This document shows, piece after piece, positions 32,364 through 42,719 of a stretch of DNA of 64,000 bases (positions are counted from its first letter, which is position 1; each line of letters begins with the position of its first letter). Both the position numbers and the translations under genes were made by a program. Under the pieces are notes generated by a model, which was not told the DNA's origin, searched no databases, and was given only the letters and a program-made list of their open reading frames with translations. Source of the stretch: Melampsora larici-populina 98AG31 (lineage: Eukaryota; Basidiomycota; Pucciniomycetes; Pucciniales; Melampsoraceae); assembly GCF_000204055.1 (NCBI RefSeq), contig NW_006768774.1, forward strand, positions 1,565,819-1,629,818, written 5' to 3'.

Positions 32364-35300
32364 CTAGTGTTTTTTCTTAGTTGATCTTTGTATGTATTCT
32401 TGAAGAGCTTTTGCAGAAGCTTCAAAAGGGCCGTCAGGTATGATCCCTTCTTTCAACCACACCTGAGATCCCACCAGGCGCTCCATTGTCTTGGGAAGCA
32501 TGCTACCTCGTGACGGGGTACATACATCGGCAGCAGCGGAAAAGGTCCGCTCGCATGCACAGGAAGTGGCCGATATAGAGAGGTAGTTGCGGGCCAGTCT
32601 TGCAAGTACTGGGAAATTTTGATGATGGGCCTGTGAGCAAAGACAAAGCACAGTCAGAAATTAGGTGATGAGACCATGTATATGAAAGAGAAGAAAAATT
32701 ACCTTCCACCATTGGAGGGGGGTTTGGTCTGGATCCATTCGGTATCTTCCTTGAAGATAGTCGTCCAGTTCCGAAGATGCAACATTACCTTGATCACCGG
32801 TTGAGCCTCCAAACACATCGAACTCGTGAGGCTCCACATTCTTGCTGATTTCTTGAGTTGGTGGTGTAGGCTGGAGCTCTTCGCTTTCCGCCAAGAGTTT
32901 CTCGTACGCAGTGTCTAAGACGACACGGGCTGCAGCTTCAAAGTCTGGATAGTGCAGATTGAAGAATTTGCCTCGGAATCGAGGATTGAGCATGGTGGCA
33001 AGAGATATGGCGTCGGAGTTGGCAGCCTTGCATTGATATTCAGTAAGCCATCGTATCATTGTGTCGATTGCTTTGTTCAGACTTGGAAAGTTTGTGTTTT
33101 CGGCCTTGTGTTGCTGAAGCTCGTTGATGACGCGACAGTATTCGGCCAAGAGGATGCATCCTGTTGGACCATTGCCCTCAACTCGAGTGGTTGCATCCAC
33201 GGATGTCTTCCAGAACGCAAGATCATGATCAGTAAGCTGATCATGAACGGAAGAATGAGATGAACAAAAGAGCAGTGGAAAACATACCTTCAAGACTTTG
33301 TTGACCAACTCCACAGCATGCCATTCCGATGGCGAAATTGTAACTCCTTTGAAAAATTGGGCCTTACGATCGGCAGCCAGCATTGAGTTAATGACCTGAC
33401 AAGTCAAAAGACATGATCAGGAATGAAGAGATAATTAAAAACATAATGAAGTAGGAAAAGTAAGTAAAATACACGTACTTCCTGTGCCTCACAGGCAACC
33501 TTCCGACTTTCATAATGACTGTTCCAACGAGTCTTGCAAGGACGTCGAAGCATCCGACCCTTGTAACCCATCCGCTGAGCGCGTACCTTGAAGTCCTCGC
33601 GTCGGGCGGCGCTACTGGCAATTTGTCCTGAAACAGTATCAATCTATGTGCAAAAGACAACAACAAGATTGTCAGCATCTTCGATTACAAGTCAAGATAT
33701 TCAATTTGTACCATACCTTTGCGAGAGCCACAGCAACAGCATCCTGCTTCTTACCAGCATCAGCTTCACCACCTTCACCATCGCCATCCTCGTCATCAAT
33801 ACCATCAGGTTGGTCAGGTAAGCCATCCGAACCTTCAGAAACGTCTGAATCGTGATACTCCAGAGGATCCTCCCCGTCGTTGACCTCAATTCCAGGCACC
33901 GGGAGGGGAATATTGTGAGGAGTTGATGGTTTTGCCTTAGAAATATTCTGACCAAGCTTTTTGAGACCGTGTCCCACCACAAGATTCAACTTGTGTCCGT
34001 AACATCGCACATGATGAGTTGAGTTGTCCCAAATGACAGGACTCGCAGCCGATGCAAACATAGTTTGCATCTCGACGGCCATTGTAGAATTGTTTCCTCC
34101 GCTGTCAGTAGTCTGCGCCAGCATGTGAGGAAGGGAAAAAATAAAAGATAAGAAATAAAAAATGAAAGAGAACCAAAAGGTTAATACAAAAGAAAATGAA
34201 AATGAAGGACTGTAATAAATTTTACTCATCTTCTTATGTAGGCCATGTCGAATCAAGAATTTGCCAATAGGCCTAGCCAAGAGAGCCCCAAAATGGCGCC
34301 AAGCAACCATCTTGAGGGTAAGATGAGTAGATTTATACTCCCAGTTTTCGTCGATATAGTTGGCTGTTGCTCCAACAAAGGCATAACGATTCCCTTTGGT
34401 TGTCCAAACATCATGGATCAGACAAAACTTACCTTTGTTTTCCTATCAATATGAAAAGAAAAGTAAATGATTGTTAGCACTCAAACAATGGTGGAAAGAA
34501 TGATAATACTATGTACTTACCTTTAATGTGTTAATTGCCTTGTGGTGCAGACCGGCAAAAAGGTCTACAGACTGTTGGGCAGCCCACGTCGATGATCGAA
34601 CAACAGCGCCTCGGTTGCTTGCATCAAAAGCTGCACGGAGTGCAGCATCCTCAAATCGAGCCCAGGGGAGTGCGTGTCGTACAATCCACAGCACTAAGAT
34701 CATGTTTAATAGGTCAACTGTGAACTTGGGTCCACCAAAATAAGTTGTTAAGGTGGACTTTTGCTCCTTCTTCTCGGCTTCTTGCTTTTCTTTGTAGGCG
34801 ACAGGGAGTATCATACCGGCAGCTATTGCTTTGTGTCTTTGCGTACAAACCGGACGTGATTTGCTTCCATCTCGATGGCACCATAAGCTCCAATAAGTAG
34901 TAGGTCCAGTTTTGTAAGTATTCCTACAAAATTTACACCTGAAGGATCGCCCCTACATAAGAAGAGATATCACACTGATCAGTATACACAATAATCGCAA
35001 TAATAGAAAAGAACAATAATGGAAAAGAAAATGAAAAAGAACATTACAAAAGTCAATCACTTACTTTTGGAGTTGGCTTAGGTGGTTCGTAGTACTCGCC
35101 AAGATACTCCACATCAGCAGAATGTTTTTCATTGTACCCCAGTTCCCTTTCTNNNNNNNNNNNNNNNNNNNNNNNNNNNNNNNNNNNNNNNNNNNNNNNN
35201 NNNNNNNNNNNNNNNNNNNNNNNNNNNNNNNNNNNNNNNNNNNNNNNNNNNNTACTTCATAATCCTACATCAGATAAGGCAAGAATAAATAAACTTTGTA

Positions 35301-35797
35301 GTTTGACTATGTATATGATAAGATGCACATACATTCTCTTTAGATCTCTTGGTAGATGTACCAGCACTACTTTGGCTTCCTGCAGGTGATCGAGATCGAA
35401 CACGTTTGCTACTCGAAGAAAGCGTCTAAGGAGGGTAAGAAATCGAAAATAAAGTCACAGTCAGCCATGTCAGCAGATATCAGAAAAGGAGAGAAACAAT
35501 AAGAAAACAACTGACCTTTCCCTTTGCAGTCGGCTTTGCTTTAGGTGCTGCTTTGTGTTTTTTTGCAATAGGATTTGGTGGTCGAGGCGATGCGGACCGA
35601 CGAGAAAGTGGTCCAGCATCAGGATCATCTTCGTCTGGCAACGACAGAGTGACAGCTACTCGGGAATCTCGAGGTGGAACAATGAATCCTTTTTGTTTGC
35701 GAGAAGGACTTGGTGGCCGGAGTTGTCGAGTTGATGAACTACCCGGAACGATAAGGCTTTGTGATGAGCTTTGCGATAATTTTTTAGTGAGACCCAT
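32364..35797 (-). CDS. hAT transposase of the nested element (interrupted by gap)
   Basis: Coding exons in order from the right: 35516..35797 (start [14 protein letters not shown]); about 35330-35430 ([10 protein letters not shown]); the N gap; 34521..34952 with a BED-type zinc finger (CKFC...WCH); 34226..34442 ([13 protein letters not shown]); about 33718-34114 ([19 protein letters not shown], then a long acidic stretch); 33479..33643 ([11 protein letters not shown]); 33288..33395; 32703..33236 ([18 protein letters not shown]); and 32364..32630 ([26 protein letters not shown]), the dimerisation region. The order BED, RNase H-like DDE core, C-terminal dimerisation is standard for hAT. The junction between 34226 and about 34114 did not close in frame by eye, so the gene may carry a lesion or a boundary I misplaced. 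Confidence 0.75.
35153..35252. other. Assembly gap (100 N)
   Basis: A run of exactly 100 N, the conventional placeholder for a gap of unknown length, inside the nested hAT gene. Confidence 0.98.
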
Positions 35798-36274
35798 TCT
35801 GAAAAGGTAGCAAAAAGGGGAAAAGGAAATATTAAGAAAGGTCTTTTATAAGATAGGAGACCGTGTGGAGTGATGAAGATGTTAGGGTGATTGATACACT
35901 CACCTTAATATCACGAATAAAGCCAGTCGAAAATGTGAACCACAAGCCAGCCAGATGGAAAAATGTGGCCAGGGGTCTTGTTCCATCGTGTCAAGGAGTA
36001 TCGGTGGCGTCGTCAAACTGGCGGTCACGGTGGTATTGCCGAAATGGGAAGGTGGTATTGAGTGGCGGTGTGGGTAGAGGGTTACTGGGTTTCCTGCGCT
36101 CTATAGCGCAGGAAACTCGGCCCCGGCCGTCAAAATGCGGAGCGGACGCTGCGCTATAAAATTTCAACCTGCCCATGAGCGGAGCGCAAGCCCCGCTCTT
36201 TATGGCGGGAAAATAGCGGACCGCTCCGCTATCGCTCCGCAACCACTTTTTCATGCGGAGCGGTTCCGGTATTG

Positions 36275-36500
36275 CTTTCTTGTAGTGAATCTAATAGAAC
36301 AAAATGCTCATGGAGAATAATTCAGCCATCTGGACTGTTTCCTCAAATTTTTTGGTAAGCACAAAATTTGGCTAAATGGAAAGATGAATTGTCAATTAAT
36401 GAGAAAATATAATCAAAGAAAATTGGAATACATACCAATAGCTCTTGATTGAGAGCATTGATATCCTCCCAGTCACCAGCATCAAAAGTGATCCCATAGA
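36275..36500 (-). pseudogene. hAT transposase relic 1, upstream part
   Basis: Continuation of the relic at 31239-32011. Minus-strand pieces read DAGDWEDINALNQELL (about 36430-36500) and LTKKFEETVQMAEL, then HFVLLDSLQE up to the insertion point. The last two pieces lie in different frames, showing decay before or after the insertion. Confidence 0.6.
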
Positions 36501-36834
36501 AGTGTGCAACTTTCACAGCATCAGATCACAACTCAAGTCACTGGCAGACCAGATCATCCTGATTGAAGTATTTTCCCCATCAATCAGCTATTTAACTACT
36601 TAGCTGTCTGCTAAAATCATATTTTAAGTTCTACAACATAACATGAACTACCTAACACACTTACTTTCGTGGGCATGTTTGTAATTGATGCTCATTGCCA
36701 TGGAAACAAAGGTGAGCACAGTGGCTGCTACAAATGCTTCTTAGGAAAAAACAACTGCACATGGGGTCCGAAGAACATCCTTGTGGGTCAAATGATTAAA
36801 CTGCTAAGTATCAAAATTCAGACAGTATTCCAAG
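36501..36834. other. Sequence upstream of hAT relic 1
   Basis: No clear coding sequence; probably further decayed parts of the relic. Confidence 0.3.
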
Positions 36835-37215
36835 CAACCCTGGGCCAGCAACACAGGTGTTGCGTGCTGTGCTGTGCTTGCATTGCGGTTTTCTGACCGC
36901 ACTGCACCAAAAAATTGATTTCAAGGTTTCAGACTGACTTGCCGTGCAACAAGATGTGTCACATCAACAGATTTTTTGGGCGGCAACAACATTTGTTGTG
37001 TGACTGCCCAAAAAACATAATTACAGTGTTTTTTTGGTGCTGTTGTGCCTGTTGTGTTGCATGGTGGTCATGGCTTTGAAAAACCCAAGATTACCTTTTG
37101 TTGTTGCTGTACTTACCACAACACAGTGTCTGCTGCTGGGTGTTGTTGTGTGTTGTGGAGCAATGCACCAAAAAATATCCTTGCTGTGGTGTGGTGCATT
37201 GCTGGCACAGGGTTG
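36835..37215. mobile_element. MITE (381 bp)
   Basis: Ends are inverted repeats: CAACCCTGGGCCAGCAACAC at the left and, inverted at the right, CAACCCTGTGCCAGCAATGC. The flanks TTCCAAG and TTCCAGG look like a 7-bp duplication with one change. The interior is rich in TTG/CAA and has a hairpin around TTTTTTGGGCGGCAACAAC. No transposase, so it would depend on one supplied elsewhere; duplication size suggests a hAT-like relative. Confidence 0.7.
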
Positions 37216-38439
37216 TTCCAGGAATGACTTAGTTATGGCATGCAAATGTATGCAAGTTCAAGTGGAATGCAAGTAGATCCAACCGCTCTGACACAGCTAC
37301 TTCATATGGTCACTGTGGGCCATGGAAACACATAATCCCCCTTGTGGAAACAAACCTACATATACTGACACACGACATCCAACCATGTCACCACATCTGG
37401 TTGAAGAGATTACCAAGTATTGTCTTGCTGAAGAACATCTGGTAAGAACATCTGGTGGCGACATCTATGCCTGCAGTCTTTCTCAAGAACTTTGCAGCAT
37501 GTCTTTAGAATGAAATAAGTTGGATCAACATCAGAGTATCATACATTTGGGGGTCTAATGTAGATAAGTGGTCAACCAACGTGTGCAGCAGCATGCCAGA
37601 AGTAATGATAAAGATTAAAGAGTATGAGGTATGTTGTATGATTCTCTTTGAATGTTACTGAATGGGCTTTAGAATTGGTCAGGGTAGGGTTGAGGTTTTA
37701 AGGGAACACAAGCCAGCTTATATATGTCAGATGCTGCTTTCTCCTTCCCATAAGTGAAGGCTTTGCATGTGGGGAGGTTTTTGAATGTTTGGCAATTGTG
37801 TTGGGTTGATGGCATGTCAAAGTGGGCTATTTAGTATTTCTCTCAGCCTGATTCCTAAATCATTCACAAATACTTACATATCTCCTGACATAAGGGTATT
37901 GTAGAAGCAGATCTAACCTCCAATTGAGGCTCAGAAGCTCATGTGGCTGAATAATTTCAAGGATCAGTTGTCAATAATGGGGTAATGTGGAACAAATTTG
38001 GTAGGTACTATAAGGACCATTTCATACAAACATCCCATGAATGATTGGGTGGGGGAATATAAGATCAATAGAAGTCTTGGTGGAAAGGATAAGGTCACAC
38101 AAATACTGACCAATTATTGGTCCGGCACCATCATGCATGTATTGGGATGTGTCAGGCCACTTGCATGTGCTTATTTTGCAAACACTTGCATGTTGTGTTC
38201 CCCTTTGGAGTTCTGAAAATTCATGCTGTGCAGGACCCAGGATAGCTCCTATAAATATACATTGTGTCAAAACTTGATCTTTGGACCCTGCAGCTCCAAT
38301 CATGTGGTGGGTGTGGCGCAAAAAGTGCACCTTTTGGGTGTGCCCAGGCATAGTTGTGAGGGCACACCCAAAAAGTTGAGATATTGGGTGGGCGCTGTAG
38401 TATTTAAAGCTCAACAAGAGCTTTACAACACCTAAGAAG
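37216..38439. other. Repeat-rich intergenic sequence
   Basis: No gene recognised. A 15-bp inverted repeat lies at 38331-38345 (CTTTTGGGTGTGCCC) and 38361-38375, probably the trace of another small element. Confidence 0.4.
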
Positions 38440-39860
38440 GTATAATCTACTACGTGTAATATAGTAGAAGCTGCCTAAAGACTGCCTTCTTCAAAGAAAC
38501 CAGCACAGGGGCACTTGCTGACCACTTTGTGATAACAGAGAAATAGATAAAGCACCAGAGAAAATAAAGCAATACTGTTGTTAAGTATTATTCCCAGAGT
38601 TTAAGCGCAAAAAGTCACACACTATGTTTTATTACTAGCAATACTGTTGTAAGTATTATTCCCAATTAGACTTGTAGTCTTTAACACACGTAAATAAATT
38701 TCTCCTTGCTTTGAAGGGGCGGATTTAAGTGATCTTAGTACAAATATAGTAAATAAATGATGATTTATAACACTACAACAAAGGTATAAGATGCAGAAAA
38801 GGGCGCTACAATCCTAAAATCATCAAGGAGTACTTATATCCACATGTAACAATCTTTACAACAGTCAACAGCCTCAAAAACCAATCAAATCCGCCTAAAT
38901 AACCCTAAAAACCATGTAATGACGCAATGTAATGATCTTGTTACTAATGTATGATGTAATTTTCACAGCCAAAAGTGATCAATGACGCAATGATGTAATG
39001 TACAGCACTTCTTATGATGAATACAGGTGATTTTTTCCTTGTAAACTAGCTGAAACCCAATTTTTGAGATTACGAATTTTTTTCAGATGTGCTCCAATTT
39101 TTGATTACTAAAGTGCATCTTGTAGCCCACGTGTTACTGATCATTTCTGACACCTATAAGACCTACTTCTGATGAGTGATGAGTAAGATATTGAGCTGTG
39201 AAGTTAAGGTTTTTGGTGTTACATGTGACTTGTGACTGTAAATTCAAGATTCACACCAATTTCTTATTTCCCTTATAACTTTTTACATACACCTCCGTTA
39301 CTAATGATTTAAAGGTTGTACATTATGTAACCCACTCTTCTACGTTGAATGAGCTATCTACCAACTTATTCTGACGTCATTTGACATATGTAATCAGCTG
39401 AAAACCTCCATTTTCGACAATTTTCACCTATTTTCTCCACTTTTCACAGCTGCTATTCTCTTTTTCTTGCTCATGTAATATGACATCATCTTCTATAACC
39501 TTAAAAATCCCGGAAAATCCTCTTGGCAACCTTAATTTTCACTGCTACCACCATTACATATGTAAACTACACGCATAACCCTTGTTTACCAACTTTGAAA
39601 AAGTACCTTTCTGCTAATAACTTCTGTTTCCACTTATCAACCTTGAAGATTAAAATTGTTACTGTATAATAAACTGTTGTTCTTTCATATTCTAACCTCA
39701 TAAAACCCATAACTTAATTATAAATAAGCTAAAAACCATTTTCCAACTTTTACACCTATATTTTCGAATTTTTCTTATCTTTTCTTTTTCTGTCTTCTTG
39801 TAATAACTTTGTAAGTAAACTATGTTGATCTTAATAATAATTTTGAAATATGATGACATA
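38440..39860 (-). repeat. Dispersed non-coding repeat, copy B
   Basis: Inverted relative of 17090-18540, matching along nearly its whole length. Examples are GACGTCATTTGACATATGTA (39373) and CTTATCAACCTTGAAGAT (39636). The two copies differ by many substitutions and small indels, so they are old. Contains no reading frame of note. Confidence 0.65.
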
Positions 39861-40023
39861 ATAATGAGCTAATAAGAATACCTAAGCCTCTAAGAGCTTC
39901 AATTGATCTGAAAACCTGAATTTCAAATTCTCTGCTATATTGAAGTTTGCTAATAAACTGGTAAAGTAAAAGATGATTAATTTTCTTGCTTGATATCATA
40001 AATAGATCACCACAGCGCACCCT

Positions 40024-40609
40024 TTGAGAAAGTACTGTTGGTCAAGTTCAAACAAGTCAAGTGCAAGAAATGGATTGAGCAAATCTTACAATATTACAAC
40101 TCAGAGAGCTATTTGAAGATGGTCTCCAAATGTAAGTTCATATTTTTTGGAGTTTTTTAACACAACAATACTGATCAAGTATGAATTTGTGGATACAGAA
40201 TCTTTGGCAATGGACTATTGGTTGAAAGTGACCAATAATCTACAGACCCACAAGGCCGAGCTCAAGACGTTTGCAATCAAGTTATTAGAGATAGTTGCTC
40301 ATGCCACCGGTGTTGAAGGCCTTTTCTTGAGAATTTCTTCTCAAAAGACCAAGTCACGGCCTCACATGGAAGTTGATAAATTGAAGATGATCTCTCAGAT
40401 CAAAATGGATCTTCAAGCTGAAAACCCAAATGGCCTATCTACAGTCAAAAGCACAAAAGACAATGCATTGAAAGATGAGACCAAGAGACGTACAGTTTGA
40501 AAACCTTGACCAGCTTCAAGAATTTGAAGATGTGGTTCTTTTTGATGATCCAGAAAAACTCGATGAAATTCCAATTGAGGAACAAAGCTACAGCCCTTTG
40601 CATGATTGA
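40024..40609 (+). pseudogene. hAT transposase relic 3, C-terminal fragment
   Basis: Plus-strand pieces read VKFKQVKCKKWIEQILQYYN (about 40039-40130), then after a likely intron DYWLKVTNNL, AIKLLEIVAHATGVEGLF, KTKSRPHMEVDKLKMISQIK and, from 40505, an acidic tail ending EEQSYSPLHD. This matches the hAT dimerisation region of a different subfamily (HA-x-VE-x-LF-S-R) from the two at 31-36 kb. A stop (TGA, 40498) and frame breaks separate the pieces, and no N-terminal part is present, so it is a truncated relic. Confidence 0.6.
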
Positions 40610-40840
40610 TGACTTTGAAGAAAAAAAACCTCGAGTTTTCAACAAAAAAACCTTGAGTTTTTTCAAAAAGTGACCAAGTTTTTTCAAAAAACTACCGAGT
40701 TTTTGAAAAAGTCAATGAGTTTTTGAAAAACTCAGTAGGTTTTTGAAAAAACTCAGTCACTTTTTGAAAAAACTTGAGGTTTTTTTATTGGAAACTCAAG
40801 TTTTTTTTCTCCAAAGTCATCAATCATGCAAATGGCTGTA
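40589..40840. repeat. 252-bp near-perfect inverted repeat (hairpin)
   Basis: Arms of about 126 bp with essentially no spacer, centred at 40714/40715 and roughly 88-90% identical. Both begin TACAGCC and share TTGCATGATTGATGACTTTG. Within each arm a GAGTTTTTTCAAAAA-type unit recurs about five times. The left arm overlaps the last codons of hAT relic 3. Confidence 0.85.
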
Positions 40841-41049
40841 CATAGAATCTTTGTTTGACCTCATTTTGTTCAATAACTCTAATCAAGTATCTACAGATGT
40901 CATGGTAGTGGATGCTTCTAACAATGAATCATGGGACAAAGACAATCTCTTCATTTGATTTTTAACATTTTCTTTGTCCTTTATTCAAGTAATACATCAT
41001 CTGCAAGAATTAATGTTCCCCTTTGAACTTTGTAAAGGAATCTCTGATT

Positions 41050-41166
41050 CCTGATCAGACCAAACAACAATTTATCAGTCAATAATCTATAAAGGAGCAG
41101 TTGATCCGGAGAGATAAATGTGATGATAAAGTGTTTTGATAGAGAAAGTTTTAATGATGAATGAAT
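41050..41166 (+). repeat. 117-bp direct repeat, copy 1
   Basis: Almost identical to 41232-41348, starting CCTGATCAGA and ending GATGAATGAAT; the copies start 182 bp apart. Confidence 0.85.
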
Positions 41167-41231
41167 TTCTTTTATCAAACAAATGTTAGATAAAGTAAGA
41201 AAGAGAAATTAACAACAGTGATAGAATCATA

Positions 41232-41348
41232 CCTGATCAGATCAAACAACAATTTATCAGTCAATAATCTATAAAGGAGCAGTTGATCCGGAGAGATAAA
41301 TGTGATGATAAAGTGTTTTGATAGAGAAAGTTTTAATGATGAATGAAT
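41232..41348 (+). repeat. 117-bp direct repeat, copy 2
   Basis: Partner of 41050-41166, with a single C/T difference noted near the start. A recent local duplication. Confidence 0.85.
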
Positions 41349-41678
41349 AAGAAAAACTTCCTCAGATCAGGAATTTGATAACTACATCAGTGGTACAATA
41401 TGTGGTTAGGTTAAATTGTTGACAAAAGTTGTGAGTAAAATCTCTGGACAAAATACTAAGTTCATAACACGCACATAAATGTAGAAAGAAAAAGACAAAA
41501 TATGAAATTCAACTAATGTAAAGTATTTGGTTCCAACACTTTGAACAATTATTTTGTTGTTTTGCCATTGTTCTTTCATCATTTTTTCGATTTTTTTTTT
41601 TGGTTTTGTGTACTCAAAAGGTGCGCCCTTGGCGCCCCCACTATAGGTGCACCTCTGAAAAAGTTGAAAAGGCGCTCT

Positions 41679-42668
41679 TGTCGTGGTATTCAACATCCCA
41701 CGTAGTTCTTTTTAATTTTTCTTTAAGGTAGACACTCAGGTGGATTTGGTTTGGTAATGTTTCATTTAACTCTACTCGTCAAGGACTTCAAGTCGTGATC
41801 AAAGCTTTATTAATGATTACTAAAGAAGATCGAATGAATAAAGAATTGAGACGTATGAGGTTGTTTAAGTGAAGTCTGGGTTTGATTTGGAGTTTTTGTG
41901 TGTGCTTTGGGAATAGGTCGCTTGTGACCTGCGTATTTCTTTTTCTTATGTCCGTGGTGTGTTTATTAGTGTGTTTTTTTACTTTTCATATATACTATCG
42001 AGTTGTTCCTCCCAGTTCCTTTCCTCATCGGAAAGGAACTGTAAGTGTTTTATCTTTTATCTTACTCTATTACAAACTCATATCTGACTACAACTCCAAA
42101 CTACATCTATTTCTTCAGTTATCTTTGCTTTTGCTTACTTTTCTCCGACCTCGTACCTCATAACTTTTACCTGTTGCTTTACGCACAGGTTTGTCCTATT
42201 TCTCTGATTATCTTTTTCTCTTTTTCTACTACTTACTAATCTGTGTGCGCATGTTTAGGTGTGTTTTTAGTTGTTCTAAGCTCCTCGAAGCTTTTGTTTG
42301 GCTTGTTGCCGTATAGCTCACATCGCACCTGATTACCCCAGGTTAGTATATTCATTATGATCGGAAAGGAACTTTATCTTTGCTTTTGCTTACTTTTCTC
42401 CGACCTCGTACCTCATAACTTTTACCTGTTGCTTTACGCACAGGTGTGTTTTTAGTTGTTCTAAGCTCCTCGAAGCTTTTGTTTGGCTTGTTGCCGTATA
42501 GCTCACATCGCGCCTGATTACCCCAGGTGTGTTTTTAGTTGTTCTAAGCTCCTCGAAGCTTTTGTTTGGCTTGTTGCCGTATAGCTCACATCGCGCCTGA
42601 TTACCCCAGGTGTCGCTCATTTCATACGGCTTCAGTCATCCCTGCTTCGACGAGTTCTAGATCTCACA
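41679..42668 (+). repeat. Copia left LTR (990 bp)
   Basis: Contains three copies of an 83-bp unit starting GTGTGTTTTTAGTTG, two of them in tandem at 42444-42609. Confidence 0.95.
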
Positions 42669-42682
42669 TGGTAGTGAGAGTC
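42669..42682 (+). promoter_or_regulatory. Candidate primer-binding site
   Basis: TGGTAGTGAGAG follows the LTR directly. It begins with the TGG expected of pairing to a tRNA CCA end and resembles initiator-Met primer sites of copia elements, though not perfectly. Confidence 0.5.
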
Positions 42683-42719
42683 TCGAATTTCTTCGACTCG
42701 ATTTAGATCCGACTATTTT

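Larger units (their letters stand above)
32012..36274. mobile_element. Nested hAT-type transposon (4.3 kb)
   Basis: Terminal inverted repeats CAATACCGGAATCGCTCCGC (32012) and, inverted at 36255-36274, CAATACCGGAACCGCTCCGC. The flanks share CTTTCTT (32005-32011 and 36275-36281), compatible with an imperfect 8-bp hAT duplication. Both ends carry many copies of CGCTCCGC/GCGGAGCG, like the subterminal transposase-binding repeats of hAT elements. Removing the element restores the coding frame of the relic around it (DSLQESTLDKY). An assembly gap of 100 N lies at 35153-35252. Confidence 0.85.

Noticed and set aside
37021..37276. Cys/Val-rich short frames on both strands
   Set aside because: They are translations of the TTG/CAA-rich MITE interior.
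40445..40958. Two similar Lys/Phe-rich short proteins on opposite strands
   Set aside because: They arise from the two arms of the 252-bp hairpin, not from paralogous genes.
41882..42239. Hydrophobic frames repeated at 47565-47922
   Set aside because: They are the same LTR sequence read twice; LTRs do not normally encode proteins.
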